NCBI GenBank assembly: GCA_019359435.1
Contig: JAHHHI010000015.1
Location: forward strand, 1-39,190
DNA: 39,190 bases
Origin: Kaiparowitsia implicata GSE-PSE-MK54-09C
GTDB taxonomy: Bacteria; Cyanobacteriota; Cyanobacteriia; Elainellales; Elainellaceae
Direction of reading: 5' to 3'
Shown in pieces: positions 16,431 to 24,871 of this stretch (the stretch's first letter is position 1; the number at the start of each line of letters is the position of its first letter). Position numbers and translations under genes: made by a program. The notes under the pieces are model-generated. The model saw only the letters and a list, made by a program, of their open reading frames with translations, ran no database searches and was not told the DNA's origin.

Positions 16431-16545
16431 TTCCCTAACGTTGGGTTAAGGCTTGTACAAGCTTTCAATAAGTGTCTTCTGCACAACCTCGCTTTTGGCA
16501 AAAGGTTGGCTACATCTAGCAGCAGTTGAACTATGACACAAACGC

Positions 16546-18306
16546 ATGAAGCTGACGCCTTGGGTTCGGGAGTGGGGAATACGCAAGACCGCTGGCTCTG
16601 AGGCTACTGCGGTTGATCGGTCGAATTCTGTTGATGTGACGCTTGAGGTGCAGTCTGTGCCACGGCGGCGCCAAAACCTGTTGCCAGGGCTGATGGCGAT
16701 CGCCCTAATGTCGTCTACGGCAGTGCTGGTGGCCCACTACCAGGTGCCGCTGCGGCGGTCGATCGACCTCATGACGCAGGCCTCCAGCACCCTTAGCCTG
16801 CCCAAAGACGAGCTAGCACCGGCCCTTGAGCAACTTGCCCCGGTGCTAGTGCCCTATCTAGCCGCCCCCAACACCTCAAAGATTCACAGCATGGCGCGGC
16901 TGGCAAAAGTGCCCGTGATCATGTACCACGATGTACTACCCGAAAAAGAGGTGTTTTTTGACATTACCCCCGACGAGCTAGAAGCCCAGTTCCAGCGCCT
17001 TCAGGCAGAGGGCCTAACGCCGATCACGATGGATCAACTGGCGCTGCATCTCTCAACAGGACTGGCCCTGCCACCCAAGCCCGTAGTCCTTACCTTTGAC
17101 GATGGCTATGCCGGACATTATCACCACGTGCTGCCACTGCTGCGCCAGTATGGCTATCCTGGCGTGTTTAGCATTTATACCGAAAAGATTGGCACTGACC
17201 TAGGCCGGTCTAGCCTGAGTTGGGAGCAACTGCGGGAGATGGCAGCCGAGCCGCTGGTCGAAATCGCAGCGCACAGTGTCACCCATCCTGAAGACCTCAC
17301 TGCGCTGCCACCCGATCAGATTCGGGCAGAGTTGGCAGATTCGAAACGCATTCTAGAGCAAACGTTGGGGATCGAAGTGAAAGACTTTGTGTACCCCATT
17401 GGCAAATATGATGACGCCGTTAAACAACTGGTGCAAGAAGCTGGCTATCGACTGGCCCTAGCGATGGATGTAGGTGAAGAAAAGTTTGCGGGCGAATCGG
17501 CAGATGGGCTAACGGTAGAGCGCATTGGCTTTAGCGGATTTGAGCGGGCGATCGCCCTTGCCTATGGCGGCGCCCCACTCCAGGTCGACCGCCATGCCGT
17601 AAACTACCGCCAGCCCATTCGATTTGAACGCGTTGACCTTGCTGATGCAGAGTTTGTGCTGGTGATGGGCGGCAAGCCAGCGACCTTTCATGCCAACAGT
17701 CGCTACCAAGTGCAAGACATTGTGGAGGGCACGGGGGCGATCGCCGCAGTGGACGGCGGGTTCTTCTCAATGGAGCTATTAGACTCGCGCCAGATGATTG
17801 GCCCAGTTCTAAGCCACAACACAGGTGAATTTGTGCAGGGTTTAGAAAATGCCAACACCAGCATCAAAGGACGTCCCCTAGTATTGATTGGCCCGGATGC
17901 CGCTCTGTTCGTGCCCTATGACGCCGAACAACACAATACCCTGACCGGAATTCAGGCCATCCTGCCCGACGTGACCGATGCTTTTGTGGCTGCCGGGTGG
18001 TTAGTGGATGACGGCATCCCCCAGCCAGCAGAACGGTTTGGCAAGATGTTTGGGGTCGAAATTCCCCGCCACCGCGCTTTTTGGGGTCTAGACTGGGCTG
18101 GGCAACCCATCATCGGCATTACCAACAGCCGCCACAGCGCAGTAGAAATCGGCGAACTGCTGGCCCGCATTGGCTTCCGCTATGCAGTGATGCTGGATTC
18201 TGGCGCGAGCACGTCGCTGGTATACAACGGCGATTCCTATGTGGGCTTTATTCCTCGCCCAGTGCCTCACGCCGTGGCGCTGTTTGCCCCAGAAGAAGCA
18301 GAGTAA
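16546..18306 (+). CDS. Polysaccharide deacetylase fused to phosphodiester glycosidase (NAGPA-like) domain
   Basis: This two-domain exported enzyme has 586 aa. A membrane helix lies at about residues 48-66. A carbohydrate esterase 4 (NodB) domain spans roughly 120-330: the metal-binding TFDDGY motif has D185/D186, the HSVTH motif has H243 and H247, and VPVIMYHDV and YPIGKYD also fit. A second domain spans about 360-580 and matches phosphodiester glycosidase/NAGPA-type proteins, with AAVDGGFF near its start and MLDSGASTSLVYNGD near its end. The pair should remove N-acetyl groups and cleave a sugar-phosphate bond at the cell surface or periplasm; the substrate is unknown. It starts at ATG 16546, stands alone on its strand, and is followed by a hairpin element. 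Confidence 0.85.
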   Translation: MKLTPWVREWGIRKTAGSEATAVDRSNSVDVTLEVQSVPRRRQNLLPGLMAIALMSSTAVLVAHYQVPLRRSIDLMTQASSTLSLPKDELAPALEQLAPVLVPYLAAPNTSKIHSMARLAKVPVIMYHDVLPEKEVFFDITPDELEAQFQRLQAEGLTPITMDQLALHLSTGLALPPKPVVLTFDDGYAGHYHHVLPLLRQYGYPGVFSIYTEKIGTDLGRSSLSWEQLREMAAEPLVEIAAHSVTHPEDLTALPPDQIRAELADSKRILEQTLGIEVKDFVYPIGKYDDAVKQLVQEAGYRLALAMDVGEEKFAGESADGLTVERIGFSGFERAIALAYGGAPLQVDRHAVNYRQPIRFERVDLADAEFVLVMGGKPATFHANSRYQVQDIVEGTGAIAAVDGGFFSMELLDSRQMIGPVLSHNTGEFVQGLENANTSIKGRPLVLIGPDAALFVPYDAEQHNTLTGIQAILPDVTDAFVAAGWLVDDGIPQPAERFGKMFGVEIPRHRAFWGLDWAGQPIIGITNSRHSAVEIGELLARIGFRYAVMLDSGASTSLVYNGDSYVGFIPRPVPHAVALFAPEEAE

Positions 18307-18426
18307 TATCAATCCAAAAATTTGGGCTACAAATGGGGGGCAAGGGGGCTTCGCCCCCTTGTGGGAAACGCAGTTCCCCACCCCCCTCCTCAAATAATTC
18401 GTCGTTTTGATTTAGAGAATTGATAT
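18306..18426. repeat. MITE-like inverted-repeat element at the 3' end of the deacetylase gene
   Basis: The ends are ATATCAAT (18306-18313) and ATTGATAT (18419-18426), exact inverse repeats. Inside is a perfect 9-bp hairpin, CAAGGGGGC/GCCCCCTTG (18341-18361, TTC loop), and a looser GTGGG...CCCAC dyad right after it. The left end overlaps the stop codon of the deacetylase gene by one base, so the element may have supplied the end of the gene's transcript. Confidence 0.55.
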
Positions 18427-18585
18427 AACATCAGGTCAGCCAATCAACCTGCAAAAAACATTCCCGCATAAGGTAGCGTCCGCTTGGGGTAAGAGGGTTT
18501 GAGCTTATCCCAAAATCAGCTTAAGTCATGCTTCAGGCGGTTAATTCAACAAGCAATCAAACGGGCTTGATATAAGCCCCCGCCG

Positions 18586-18677
18586 CGCTAATGGCTATTT
18601 ATTTGAATGGTGTGGAACCCCGGCGTTGTGAGGATTCCACACCATTCAAGGCTTCAATTCAAGGCATTAGCCAGCGC
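18586..18677. terminator. Large nested hairpin between convergent genes
   Basis: A perfect 15-bp stem is formed by TTGAATGGTGTGGAA (18603-18617) and its complement at 18635-18649, with a 17-base loop. An outer partial stem, GCTAATG (near 18587) against CATTAGC (near 18665), extends it. It lies between the convergent deacetylase and ictB genes and ends nine bases before the ictB stop. A bidirectional end of transcription is a reasonable reading, though no T-tract is present. Confidence 0.45.
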
Positions 18678-18685
18678 TTGAGGCG

Positions 18686-20086
18686 CTATGGGTTGGGCGG
18701 TAGACCTGATGCGCGAAACCTAGAACCAGCCTTGTAGGGATAGTAGCTGGCAATCAGGGCTAGCATCAGCCACCACAGCGTACTAATCTGTGGGCGATAC
18801 CAGACCGTATCCACTAAGCCGTGGGTCAGCATTCCGGCGATCGCCGCAATTGCAGCCACCAACCAAAAGCCATCCCATAGCCGCTGCCGCCGCAGGGCTT
18901 GCAGTTGCTGCAAGCCCTGGCTTAGGGTCACCGTTAGCAACCAGAGGAAGCAGGTAAAGCCAATCACCCCCGTTTCCACCAAAATTTCTAGCACGACTGA
19001 ATAGGCGCTGAGAGCGGTGTAGCCCGTTCGCTGATATTGGGGATAAATGCGGTTGAAGGCGGTGTTGCCAGGGCCGATACCTAGGATCGGGCGATCGCGA
19101 ATCATATCCTGCACTGCAGCCCATACATTGAGGCGAAAGTTGTTGCTGCTGTCGGCACGACCGGCAAACATGCTAAACACACGATCGCGCAGAGGCGCCA
19201 CCGTCATTACCGCACCGCACACTAGCGCTACAGATACGCCCAGCACCAGCGGCATGGCCCAGCGTCGCCACAGTCCCGGTAGATATTGACTGAGCCAGTG
19301 CACCAGCAATAGCAAAAATACAAAGCTGCCTGCCACATAGCCCAGCCAGCCGCCCCGGCTAAAGGTGAGCACCAAACAGGCGGAGTTGAGCAGCGTGAGC
19401 ACCACCGCCAGAGCCTTGGGCAGCCAGCGCTTCCATACAAACACCGCTGCTGCGCTAAACATGCACGCCGGAATCAGGTAGCCTGCCAGCAGGTTAGGGT
19501 TGCCTAAATAGCTATACACGCGGGTTGTGCCCACGAGCGTCGATTGGGCATCGACCCAGGTTGCCAATGCTTGCGCCCCAAAAAACCACTGCCGCAGGCC
19601 ATAGGCGCTCACCACTGTGGTGGTCAGCAAGTAGAGGGTAATCACCGTGGATCGCAAACGGGGCGATCGCAGCACCCGTGCCATTAAGAAAAACAGCGCC
19701 ACATTGAGCGCCAGCTTGATGAAGCCATCTGCCGCCGCCATCTTCACCGGCGACATGCCGACTGACACCAGCGACACGAGGGTATACAGCAATACCAGCA
19801 GGTGAATGGGCGTGATGCCCGGCGTGTCGTCATCAGACAGGGTAAGCAGCAGCCAAAACGCGCCACAGGCCACCATCAATATGCCGATTAGCGCAGTCGA
19901 GACGTAGGGAGCCAGCACCAGTACCAGCGCTACCAGCAGCGCCCCCAGGGGCTCGCCCCACTGCATCAGCCAACTGCCCTGCCGCCAGCGCTGTAATGAT
20001 CCGACAAGCCGATGCAGATAGCTGGTTTTCACCCACTGCTGCACGGGCACCGTTGCAAAGGTAAGCTGTTGCCAAACTGAGTTCAT
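18686..20086 (-). CDS. ictB: IctB-type O-antigen-ligase-fold membrane protein
   Basis: This is a polytopic inner-membrane protein (466 aa) with about ten hydrophobic helices and a Wzy/WaaL-type (O-antigen ligase) region. LTFSRGGWLGY and RDRPILGIGPGNTAFNRIYPQYQ are the features I recognise from IctB. The name comes from an early claim of a role in inorganic carbon accumulation; that transport role has been questioned, and the fold suggests glycan ligation or polymerisation. The ATG at 20086 gives a normal N-terminus. It lies alone on the minus strand, with a large hairpin just past its stop. Confidence 0.88.
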   Translation of the reverse strand: MNSVWQQLTFATVPVQQWVKTSYLHRLVGSLQRWRQGSWLMQWGEPLGALLVALVLVLAPYVSTALIGILMVACGAFWLLLTLSDDDTPGITPIHLLVLLYTLVSLVSVGMSPVKMAAADGFIKLALNVALFFLMARVLRSPRLRSTVITLYLLTTTVVSAYGLRQWFFGAQALATWVDAQSTLVGTTRVYSYLGNPNLLAGYLIPACMFSAAAVFVWKRWLPKALAVVLTLLNSACLVLTFSRGGWLGYVAGSFVFLLLLVHWLSQYLPGLWRRWAMPLVLGVSVALVCGAVMTVAPLRDRVFSMFAGRADSSNNFRLNVWAAVQDMIRDRPILGIGPGNTAFNRIYPQYQRTGYTALSAYSVVLEILVETGVIGFTCFLWLLTVTLSQGLQQLQALRRQRLWDGFWLVAAIAAIAGMLTHGLVDTVWYRPQISTLWWLMLALIASYYPYKAGSRFRASGLPPNP

Positions 20087-20288
20087 CGCTGCTCACAACC
20101 ACGTATCACCCGATTAGTATAGCGATCGCCCTAGCGCTAAAACCAAAATGGTCTTCGATTCCTTCAAGATTCCGTGAGGGCGATCGCGGCGTTTCAATTT
20201 GGCCGTACAGAGCTGAAACACCGAAAAGCCCTGCTGCCCGCGTCTTGGACAATACGGCTTTAGGCATGGGCCGAACTAATGTTCAATC

Positions 20289-21071
20289 TTAGGATTGGGG
20301 TGTTTGAGTGAGTTTGCCGTCTTCTAAGTAGAGGACGCGATCGGCCACGTCGATGATGCGGGGATCATGGGTAACCATCAACACCGTGCGATCGCGCTCT
20401 TTGGCAAGTCGGCACAGTAAGTCAATGACCGCGTGGCCGCTATGGGAGTCGAGCGCAGCCGTTGGCTCATCTGCCATAATCAAGGGCGGATCGCTCGCGA
20501 GGGCCCGGGCGATCGCCACCCGTTGCTTTTGCCCACCCGATAGGTTCTTTGGCAGTTGCTTTGCCTTGTCTGCTAGCCCCACTTGCTCCAGCAAATCCAA
20601 GGCTTCTTTCCGAGCAAATCGGCGGCTCACACCCTTAGTTTTGAGGGCCAACTCCACATTTTCTGCTGCTGTCAGTGCCGGGAACAGATTAAAGCCCTGA
20701 AAAATAAAGCCAATGTTTTCTAGCCGAAAGCGCGCCAGCTCACGCCGTGACATTTGGGTAATGTCTTCTCCGAGCAGATGCACAGCGCCATCGGTGGGTG
20801 TGAGAATACCCGCCAGAATCGACAGCAGCGTAGTTTTACCCGAGCCTGAGGGCCCCATTAATAGCTGCACAATACCGCTAGGCACCCGAAGCTGCACGTC
20901 ACTCAAGGCCGGATAGCTGCCCCCACCTGAGCGGAACACCATATTCAAGTGGTCAGCGGCGATCGCAGCCCTACGGGGCTGATGCTCCACAGGATAGGAA
21001 GAAGACGCTGCAGGAGCAGGGAGTGAATGAATGGGATAAGTAACAGGCGATTGCAATGAGGAAACGACCAT
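20289..21071 (-). CDS. DevA/MacB-type ABC exporter ATPase
   Basis: This is an ABC ATPase of the LolD/MacB/DevA group. Walker A GPSGSGKTT is at residues 73-81 of the 260-residue version, the Q-loop is IFQGFNLFPALTA, the signature LSGGQKQRVAIARAL, Walker B LIMADEPTAALD, and the H-loop VTHD. In cyanobacteria DevA pairs with the DevC permease and the DevB adaptor to export glycolipids or other compounds via TolC. Two start codons are possible: ATG 21188, which gives an unusual Phe/Ser-rich N-terminus, and ATG 21071, which I prefer. The DevC-like gene lies upstream on the same strand, about 295 bases from this start. Confidence 0.85.
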   Translation of the reverse strand: MVVSSLQSPVTYPIHSLPAPAASSSYPVEHQPRRAAIAADHLNMVFRSGGGSYPALSDVQLRVPSGIVQLLMGPSGSGKTTLLSILAGILTPTDGAVHLLGEDITQMSRRELARFRLENIGFIFQGFNLFPALTAAENVELALKTKGVSRRFARKEALDLLEQVGLADKAKQLPKNLSGGQKQRVAIARALASDPPLIMADEPTAALDSHSGHAVIDLLCRLAKERDRTVLMVTHDPRIIDVADRVLYLEDGKLTQTPQS

Positions 21072-21366
21072 GCGTGACTTCAAATTAAGTAAACTTAGGG
21101 CTAATCGAACCGAGAAAAAACGATGGGAACTGCTGAAAAAGAGCTTAGAGCGATCGCAGCAGAAGGCAAATCGACGAGTGCCAGCCATGCAAACCGTCTA
21201 CTTAACAACATGTACTTCTAAAGACTTAGACTAGCTACCTATTCTCTTTGTGCCCAGAACGCTAGAGTCAACAGCATCCTTCGCCAAGAGAAAATATAGT
21301 CTTCACTGAGTCTACCTACAGCCTTCATCAAGCCTCCGTAGCGATCTACACGAAATTTGAGCTAAA

Positions 21367-22605
21367 TTACGCTTTAAATACGATCGCAGGATCAACATGG
21401 GTCACTTTTTGTATGGCAAATAGTGCTGAAACAACACACATGCCTACTGTGATACCCAACACCACAACTGCTGTCCCCGGCGTAATCAAAATCGTGATGC
21501 CCTGGGTGGCAAACGTCCACCAGCCCAGCCCACCGCACAAGGCAATGCTAGGGATATAGCCTAAAATCGCCATCCATAGCGCTTGTTCAATGATGATGCG
21601 ATAAATCATCCAATCGGATGCGCCCATGGCCTTGAGGGTGCCAAATTCCTTCATATGGTCAACGACCGAGGCGTACAAGATTTGGCTCACAATCACCACG
21701 CCCACCACCACCCCAACCCCAGCGCCCAAACCTAGCACAAAGCCAATTCCCGTACTGCCCACCCAATAGTTTCGAGTCAGGGTAGACAGTTCAGTTTGGG
21801 TATGGGCCACCATCCCATCAAACTCCGCCTCAATGCGTCGGCTCAGAACATTCAAATCTTGCCCTGGCTGCGCCTTCACCATAACAAAGGTGATGCCGTC
21901 GCTGCCACGCAGGGCGCGCGGGGGGTCCAACGCGATATCGCTTGCATCGCGCTCAAACATATTGGAACAGGTGAGGCGATCGCCCTCAAGCTGGCAATTT
22001 GAGGTCGTGGTCAGCCCTGAGTTTAGATAGGCGTTGGCCGTGCGCAGTGATGCAAACACATACGCGCTAGACGCAATAGACTGGGTGCCGCGAGTAAAGC
22101 CCGTGATCGTAACCGGAAGTGAATTGATGGAGGCAGATTGACCCACCTCGTCTAACCCCAATGCTCCCAGGTTGGCTCGGTCAGGGATCACCGTGTAGGG
22201 CTCTTGCAAATTGGCGATCGCCCCTTCCGTCAGCTGCCCCATGCGAAACATGCGGCTCGCAGGGTCAAAGCCAATCATCTGCACCGGAGCAATATCACCC
22301 GTGGGGCTACGCCAAGTCGTGGTGCGGCTAATAAACGCTTCAGCCTGCTCCACCCCATCCATCGCGTGAATCTCCGACACAGTGGCAGCAGGAATAGGCA
22401 GCGTTAATTGGAGATTCACCATTTCCTCTGCACTTACCCAAATATCCACCTCTGAGTCATCAATCAACGCCGATGTAGACCGACTAAACCCATTCAGAAT
22501 GCCAGTTTGGATCGTGACTAGACTCACCGCAAACATGATCCCGGCCTGGGCCACCAAGAACCGAGGGATATCCTCAAATAAATTTTTGCGTGCAACAGAT
22601 GCCAT
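21367..22605 (-). CDS. DevC-type ABC exporter permease (FtsX-like)
   Basis: This permease has about 412 residues, with one N-terminal helix (about 15-35), a large periplasmic domain of about 230 residues and three C-terminal helices. That is the FtsX/MacB topology. The N-terminal MASVARKNLFEDIPRFLVAQAGI and the cytoplasmic loop ASVVDHMKEFGTLKAMGASDWMIYRIIIEQ match DevC-type proteins. The open frame extends to a TTG at 22671; ATG 22605 gives the standard DevC start. The partner ATPase gene follows. No HlyD/DevB adaptor gene adjoins, which is unusual since devB normally precedes devC. Confidence 0.85.
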   Translation of the reverse strand: MASVARKNLFEDIPRFLVAQAGIMFAVSLVTIQTGILNGFSRSTSALIDDSEVDIWVSAEEMVNLQLTLPIPAATVSEIHAMDGVEQAEAFISRTTTWRSPTGDIAPVQMIGFDPASRMFRMGQLTEGAIANLQEPYTVIPDRANLGALGLDEVGQSASINSLPVTITGFTRGTQSIASSAYVFASLRTANAYLNSGLTTTSNCQLEGDRLTCSNMFERDASDIALDPPRALRGSDGITFVMVKAQPGQDLNVLSRRIEAEFDGMVAHTQTELSTLTRNYWVGSTGIGFVLGLGAGVGVVVGVVIVSQILYASVVDHMKEFGTLKAMGASDWMIYRIIIEQALWMAILGYIPSIALCGGLGWWTFATQGITILITPGTAVVVLGITVGMCVVSALFAIQKVTHVDPAIVFKA

Positions 22606-23034
22606 AGCCCCAACAATAGACTCAGAGAGCACTAGGTGTGAATACGTACGGGATCTCGACCCTATTTCCAATCTATCGGCTGGGGCGGATGGGCTGAGTG
22701 TCGCTATGACAGTGCCTCGATTGGCTTGATGAGCCGTGCGGAATTCAGAAATCCTGTCAATCCACGGTCAATCAATCTACAGTCAATCAATCTACAGTCA
22801 ATCAATCCATAGTCAATCAATCCATAGTCAATTAAGCCTCGGGTCACAATGCATCATGCAGAGCCCCCAACCCCTCCTGGCCCGAATTGACATGAGTCTC
22901 CAATGCCGGGAGGCAGGGAGGTGCAAAGAAACAAAAAGCCCAGCTACCAAGAATTTCAGCATTACTGATGGACTTTGTGTTTGAGAAGCCCTATTGGAGA
23001 TTGGCGTGGGTTGCCCAAGCCCGTTGACGATGGG
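22606..23034. other. Intergenic gap upstream of devC-like gene with tandem repeat
   Basis: No convincing gene is seen. An 82-codon plus-strand frame (22736-22984) is largely a translation of the 15-bp tandem repeat and then loses coding character. The stretch includes the presumed devC promoter and the 3' end of the flavoprotein gene. The tandem repeat is annotated separately. Confidence 0.5.
22755..22834 (+). repeat. 15-bp iteron-like tandem repeat, about five copies
   Basis: Units with core GTCAATCAATC follow one another at exact 15-base spacing: 22766-22780, 22781-22795, 22796-22810 and 22811-22825. A shortened copy lies before them (22755-22765) and another after (22826-22834). The last bases of the unit come in two versions, TCTAC for the first two full units and TCCAT for the next two, so duplication occurred in at least two steps. 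The array is about 150 bases upstream of the devC-like start. Confidence 0.85.
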
Positions 23035-24573
23035 TCAGGAAAATTTAGTGAGCAGCCCCAGCAGCTTTTTCGAGCGCGGGGTCAGCAGCGTGCGGCGATA
23101 GGCGTCTGCTGCTTTTCGAATGCCCTCAGCCTGGGTGGGATATGGGTGAATCGTCTTCGCAAGGGAATTTAGCCCCGCCCCGGCCACCATCGCTGTGGTC
23201 ACCTCGCTGATCATCTCCCCGGCATGACGCGCCACAATCGTAGCGCCCAAAATCTTGTCAGATCCTTTGGGATGCAAGATTTTGACGAACCCTTCGGTTT
23301 CACCATCGGCGATCGCCCGATCCACTGAGCTGAGGGAAATTTTGATGGTGTTAGCCTCAATCCCCTGCGCCTGTGCTTCCTCTTCGTATAGCCCAACATG
23401 CGCAATTTCGGGATCAGTGTAGGTGACCCAGGGCATGACTAGGCTGCTCAGGCGATCGCGCCCCAGCCCAAAGGGCGAAAACAGCGTGTTTTTGATTACA
23501 ATCCGGGCAGCAGCATCAGCGGCATGGGTAAACTTCCAGTCCATGCACACATCCCCAGCGGCAAAGATTTTGCGATTGCTGGTTTGCAGTTGATCGTTGA
23601 CTTGGATACCCCGGCGCGTATCGTACTCTACCCCCACCGCCTCTAGGTTTAGCCGTTCCACATTGGGTGCGCGCCCAGCGCCTGCCAAAATTTCGTCTAC
23701 GGCGATCGCCCCCTGCTTGCCGCTGCTGGTGTAGTGAATCACCTTGCCATCCGACTCTTGCGTGACCTCCTTTAGATCAGCGTCCAGCACCAGCTGAATG
23801 CCCTCTGCCAAGAACCGCTGCTGCACAATCTCCGCCGCATCCGCATCTTCTTTATTCAGCAGATGCGAGCCCTTGTGGAATAGAATCACCTCACAGCCCA
23901 GCCGATGAAACGCTTGAGCTAGCTCACAGCCAATCGGGCCGCCGCCAATCACGGCCAGCCGATTCGGACGCTCTGTCAAGGAAAAGACCGTTTCATTGGT
24001 CAAAAAGCCAGCCTCAGCCAAACCGGGAATGGCGGGCCGCACGGCCCGCGCTCCCGTGGCAATCACCGCCTTCTTAAACTTCAAAACCTGGCCGTTTACA
24101 GTAAGCGTTTGCTCATCTCGAAAGCTACCCTCGCCCAAAAACACATCCACCCCAATCTTCTGAAAGCGGTGCGCTGAATCGTGGCTGCTAATGCCCGCCC
24201 GCAACCGTCGCATCCGCTCCATCACCGCGCCAAAGTCTATTTCAACAGAGCTGGGTGGCGTGATCCCAAAGGGTTCAGACTCCCGCATATCTGCCACAAC
24301 TCGTGACGAGCGGATGATGCACTTTGATGGCACACAGCCAACATTCAAGCAGTCGCCTCCCATCAAGTGCCGCTCTACCAGCGCAACCTTTAGGCCCACA
24401 TCTAACCCGGCGGCTCCGGCCGCTGTGACCAGCCCAGCGGTGCCAGCCCCAATCACAACCAGGTCGTACAGATCTGCAGGCTTGGGGTTGGCCCAATCTG
24501 ACGGATGAACGTGAGACACCAGAGTTTGGTTATAGCTGTCTTGCGGCAAGACGGTTACAGAAGTGGGCGACAT
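23035..24573 (-). CDS. FAD-dependent disulfide oxidoreductase (MerA/Lpd-like)
   Basis: This is a class I pyridine nucleotide-disulfide oxidoreductase (512 aa). The FAD-binding motif GAGTAG is near residue 42, the redox-active pair is C75/C80 in GGDCLNVGCVPSK, the NAD(P)H motif is GGGPIGCELAQAF, the second FAD motif is GDVCMDWKFTHAA, and the C-terminal dimerisation-side motif is HPYPTQAEG. It resembles the group called mercuric reductase in cyanobacteria, but it lacks both the N-terminal heavy-metal domain and the C-terminal cysteine pair of MerA. True Hg(II) reduction is therefore doubtful. The N-terminal 33 residues are an extension. The TVP38-like gene lies upstream on the same strand, 298 bases away, a pairing often seen. 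Confidence 0.87.
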   Translation of the reverse strand: MSPTSVTVLPQDSYNQTLVSHVHPSDWANPKPADLYDLVVIGAGTAGLVTAAGAAGLDVGLKVALVERHLMGGDCLNVGCVPSKCIIRSSRVVADMRESEPFGITPPSSVEIDFGAVMERMRRLRAGISSHDSAHRFQKIGVDVFLGEGSFRDEQTLTVNGQVLKFKKAVIATGARAVRPAIPGLAEAGFLTNETVFSLTERPNRLAVIGGGPIGCELAQAFHRLGCEVILFHKGSHLLNKEDADAAEIVQQRFLAEGIQLVLDADLKEVTQESDGKVIHYTSSGKQGAIAVDEILAGAGRAPNVERLNLEAVGVEYDTRRGIQVNDQLQTSNRKIFAAGDVCMDWKFTHAADAAARIVIKNTLFSPFGLGRDRLSSLVMPWVTYTDPEIAHVGLYEEEAQAQGIEANTIKISLSSVDRAIADGETEGFVKILHPKGSDKILGATIVARHAGEMISEVTTAMVAGAGLNSLAKTIHPYPTQAEGIRKAADAYRRTLLTPRSKKLLGLLTKFS

Positions 24574-24871
24574 AGTGAGGGTTCCTAAAAACTTAAAAGT
24601 TAGAGAATACAGCGAAGAACTAGGGTAACCGTTGTCGGGCAGGGGCGATCGCCATGAAGGGCTGATCGATTCAAATATCAGGTTGAAGATAGGGCGATCG
24701 CCAATCTATTCAATATCGTTCACGTTGAAGAGAGCGCAACAAACCTCACTCATAAAAGGCAAAGAATCACAAGATCAAGAAACAAGACGCAGGCTAAACG
24801 CAGGCAACTTAAAGCGCTTGGGAAAAGACAAGCCTGACTGATCCCCAGTCTCTAAGCCCAAGCCCTAGGCC
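24574..24871. other. Gap between TVP38-like and flavoprotein genes
   Basis: No gene is seen. Two HIP1-type GCGATCGCC sites lie here, near 24645 and 24693. A 69-codon plus-strand frame has no recognisable domain. The flavoprotein gene may have its own promoter at the left end; an AGGA lies about ten bases before its ATG. Confidence 0.4.

Larger units (their letters stand above)
15143..16545. other. 1.4-kb gene-poor, hairpin-rich region
   Basis: I see no convincing coding sequence. Two plus-strand frames, of 80 codons (15759-16001) and 85 codons (16038-16295), lack recognisable domains and have irregular codon use. The region carries a 97-bp MITE-like element, a 12-bp hairpin, a 74-nt multi-stem candidate RNA, and a crowded set of dyads at 16310-16460 ahead of the deacetylase gene. 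The promoters of the DUF3110-murQ unit and of the deacetylase gene must lie at its two ends. Confidence 0.5.

Noticed and set aside
22755-22834. CRISPR array
   Set aside because: The units are 15 bp and directly adjacent, with no unique spacers.
22736-22984. 82-codon plus-strand frame with SIYSQ/SIHSQ repeats
   Set aside because: The repeats come from the 15-bp tandem array; the rest has no domain, no good ribosome site and poor coding character.
23035-24573. True mercuric reductase (merA)
   Set aside because: No heavy-metal-associated N-terminal domain and no C-terminal vicinal cysteines; only the general disulfide-reductase core is present.
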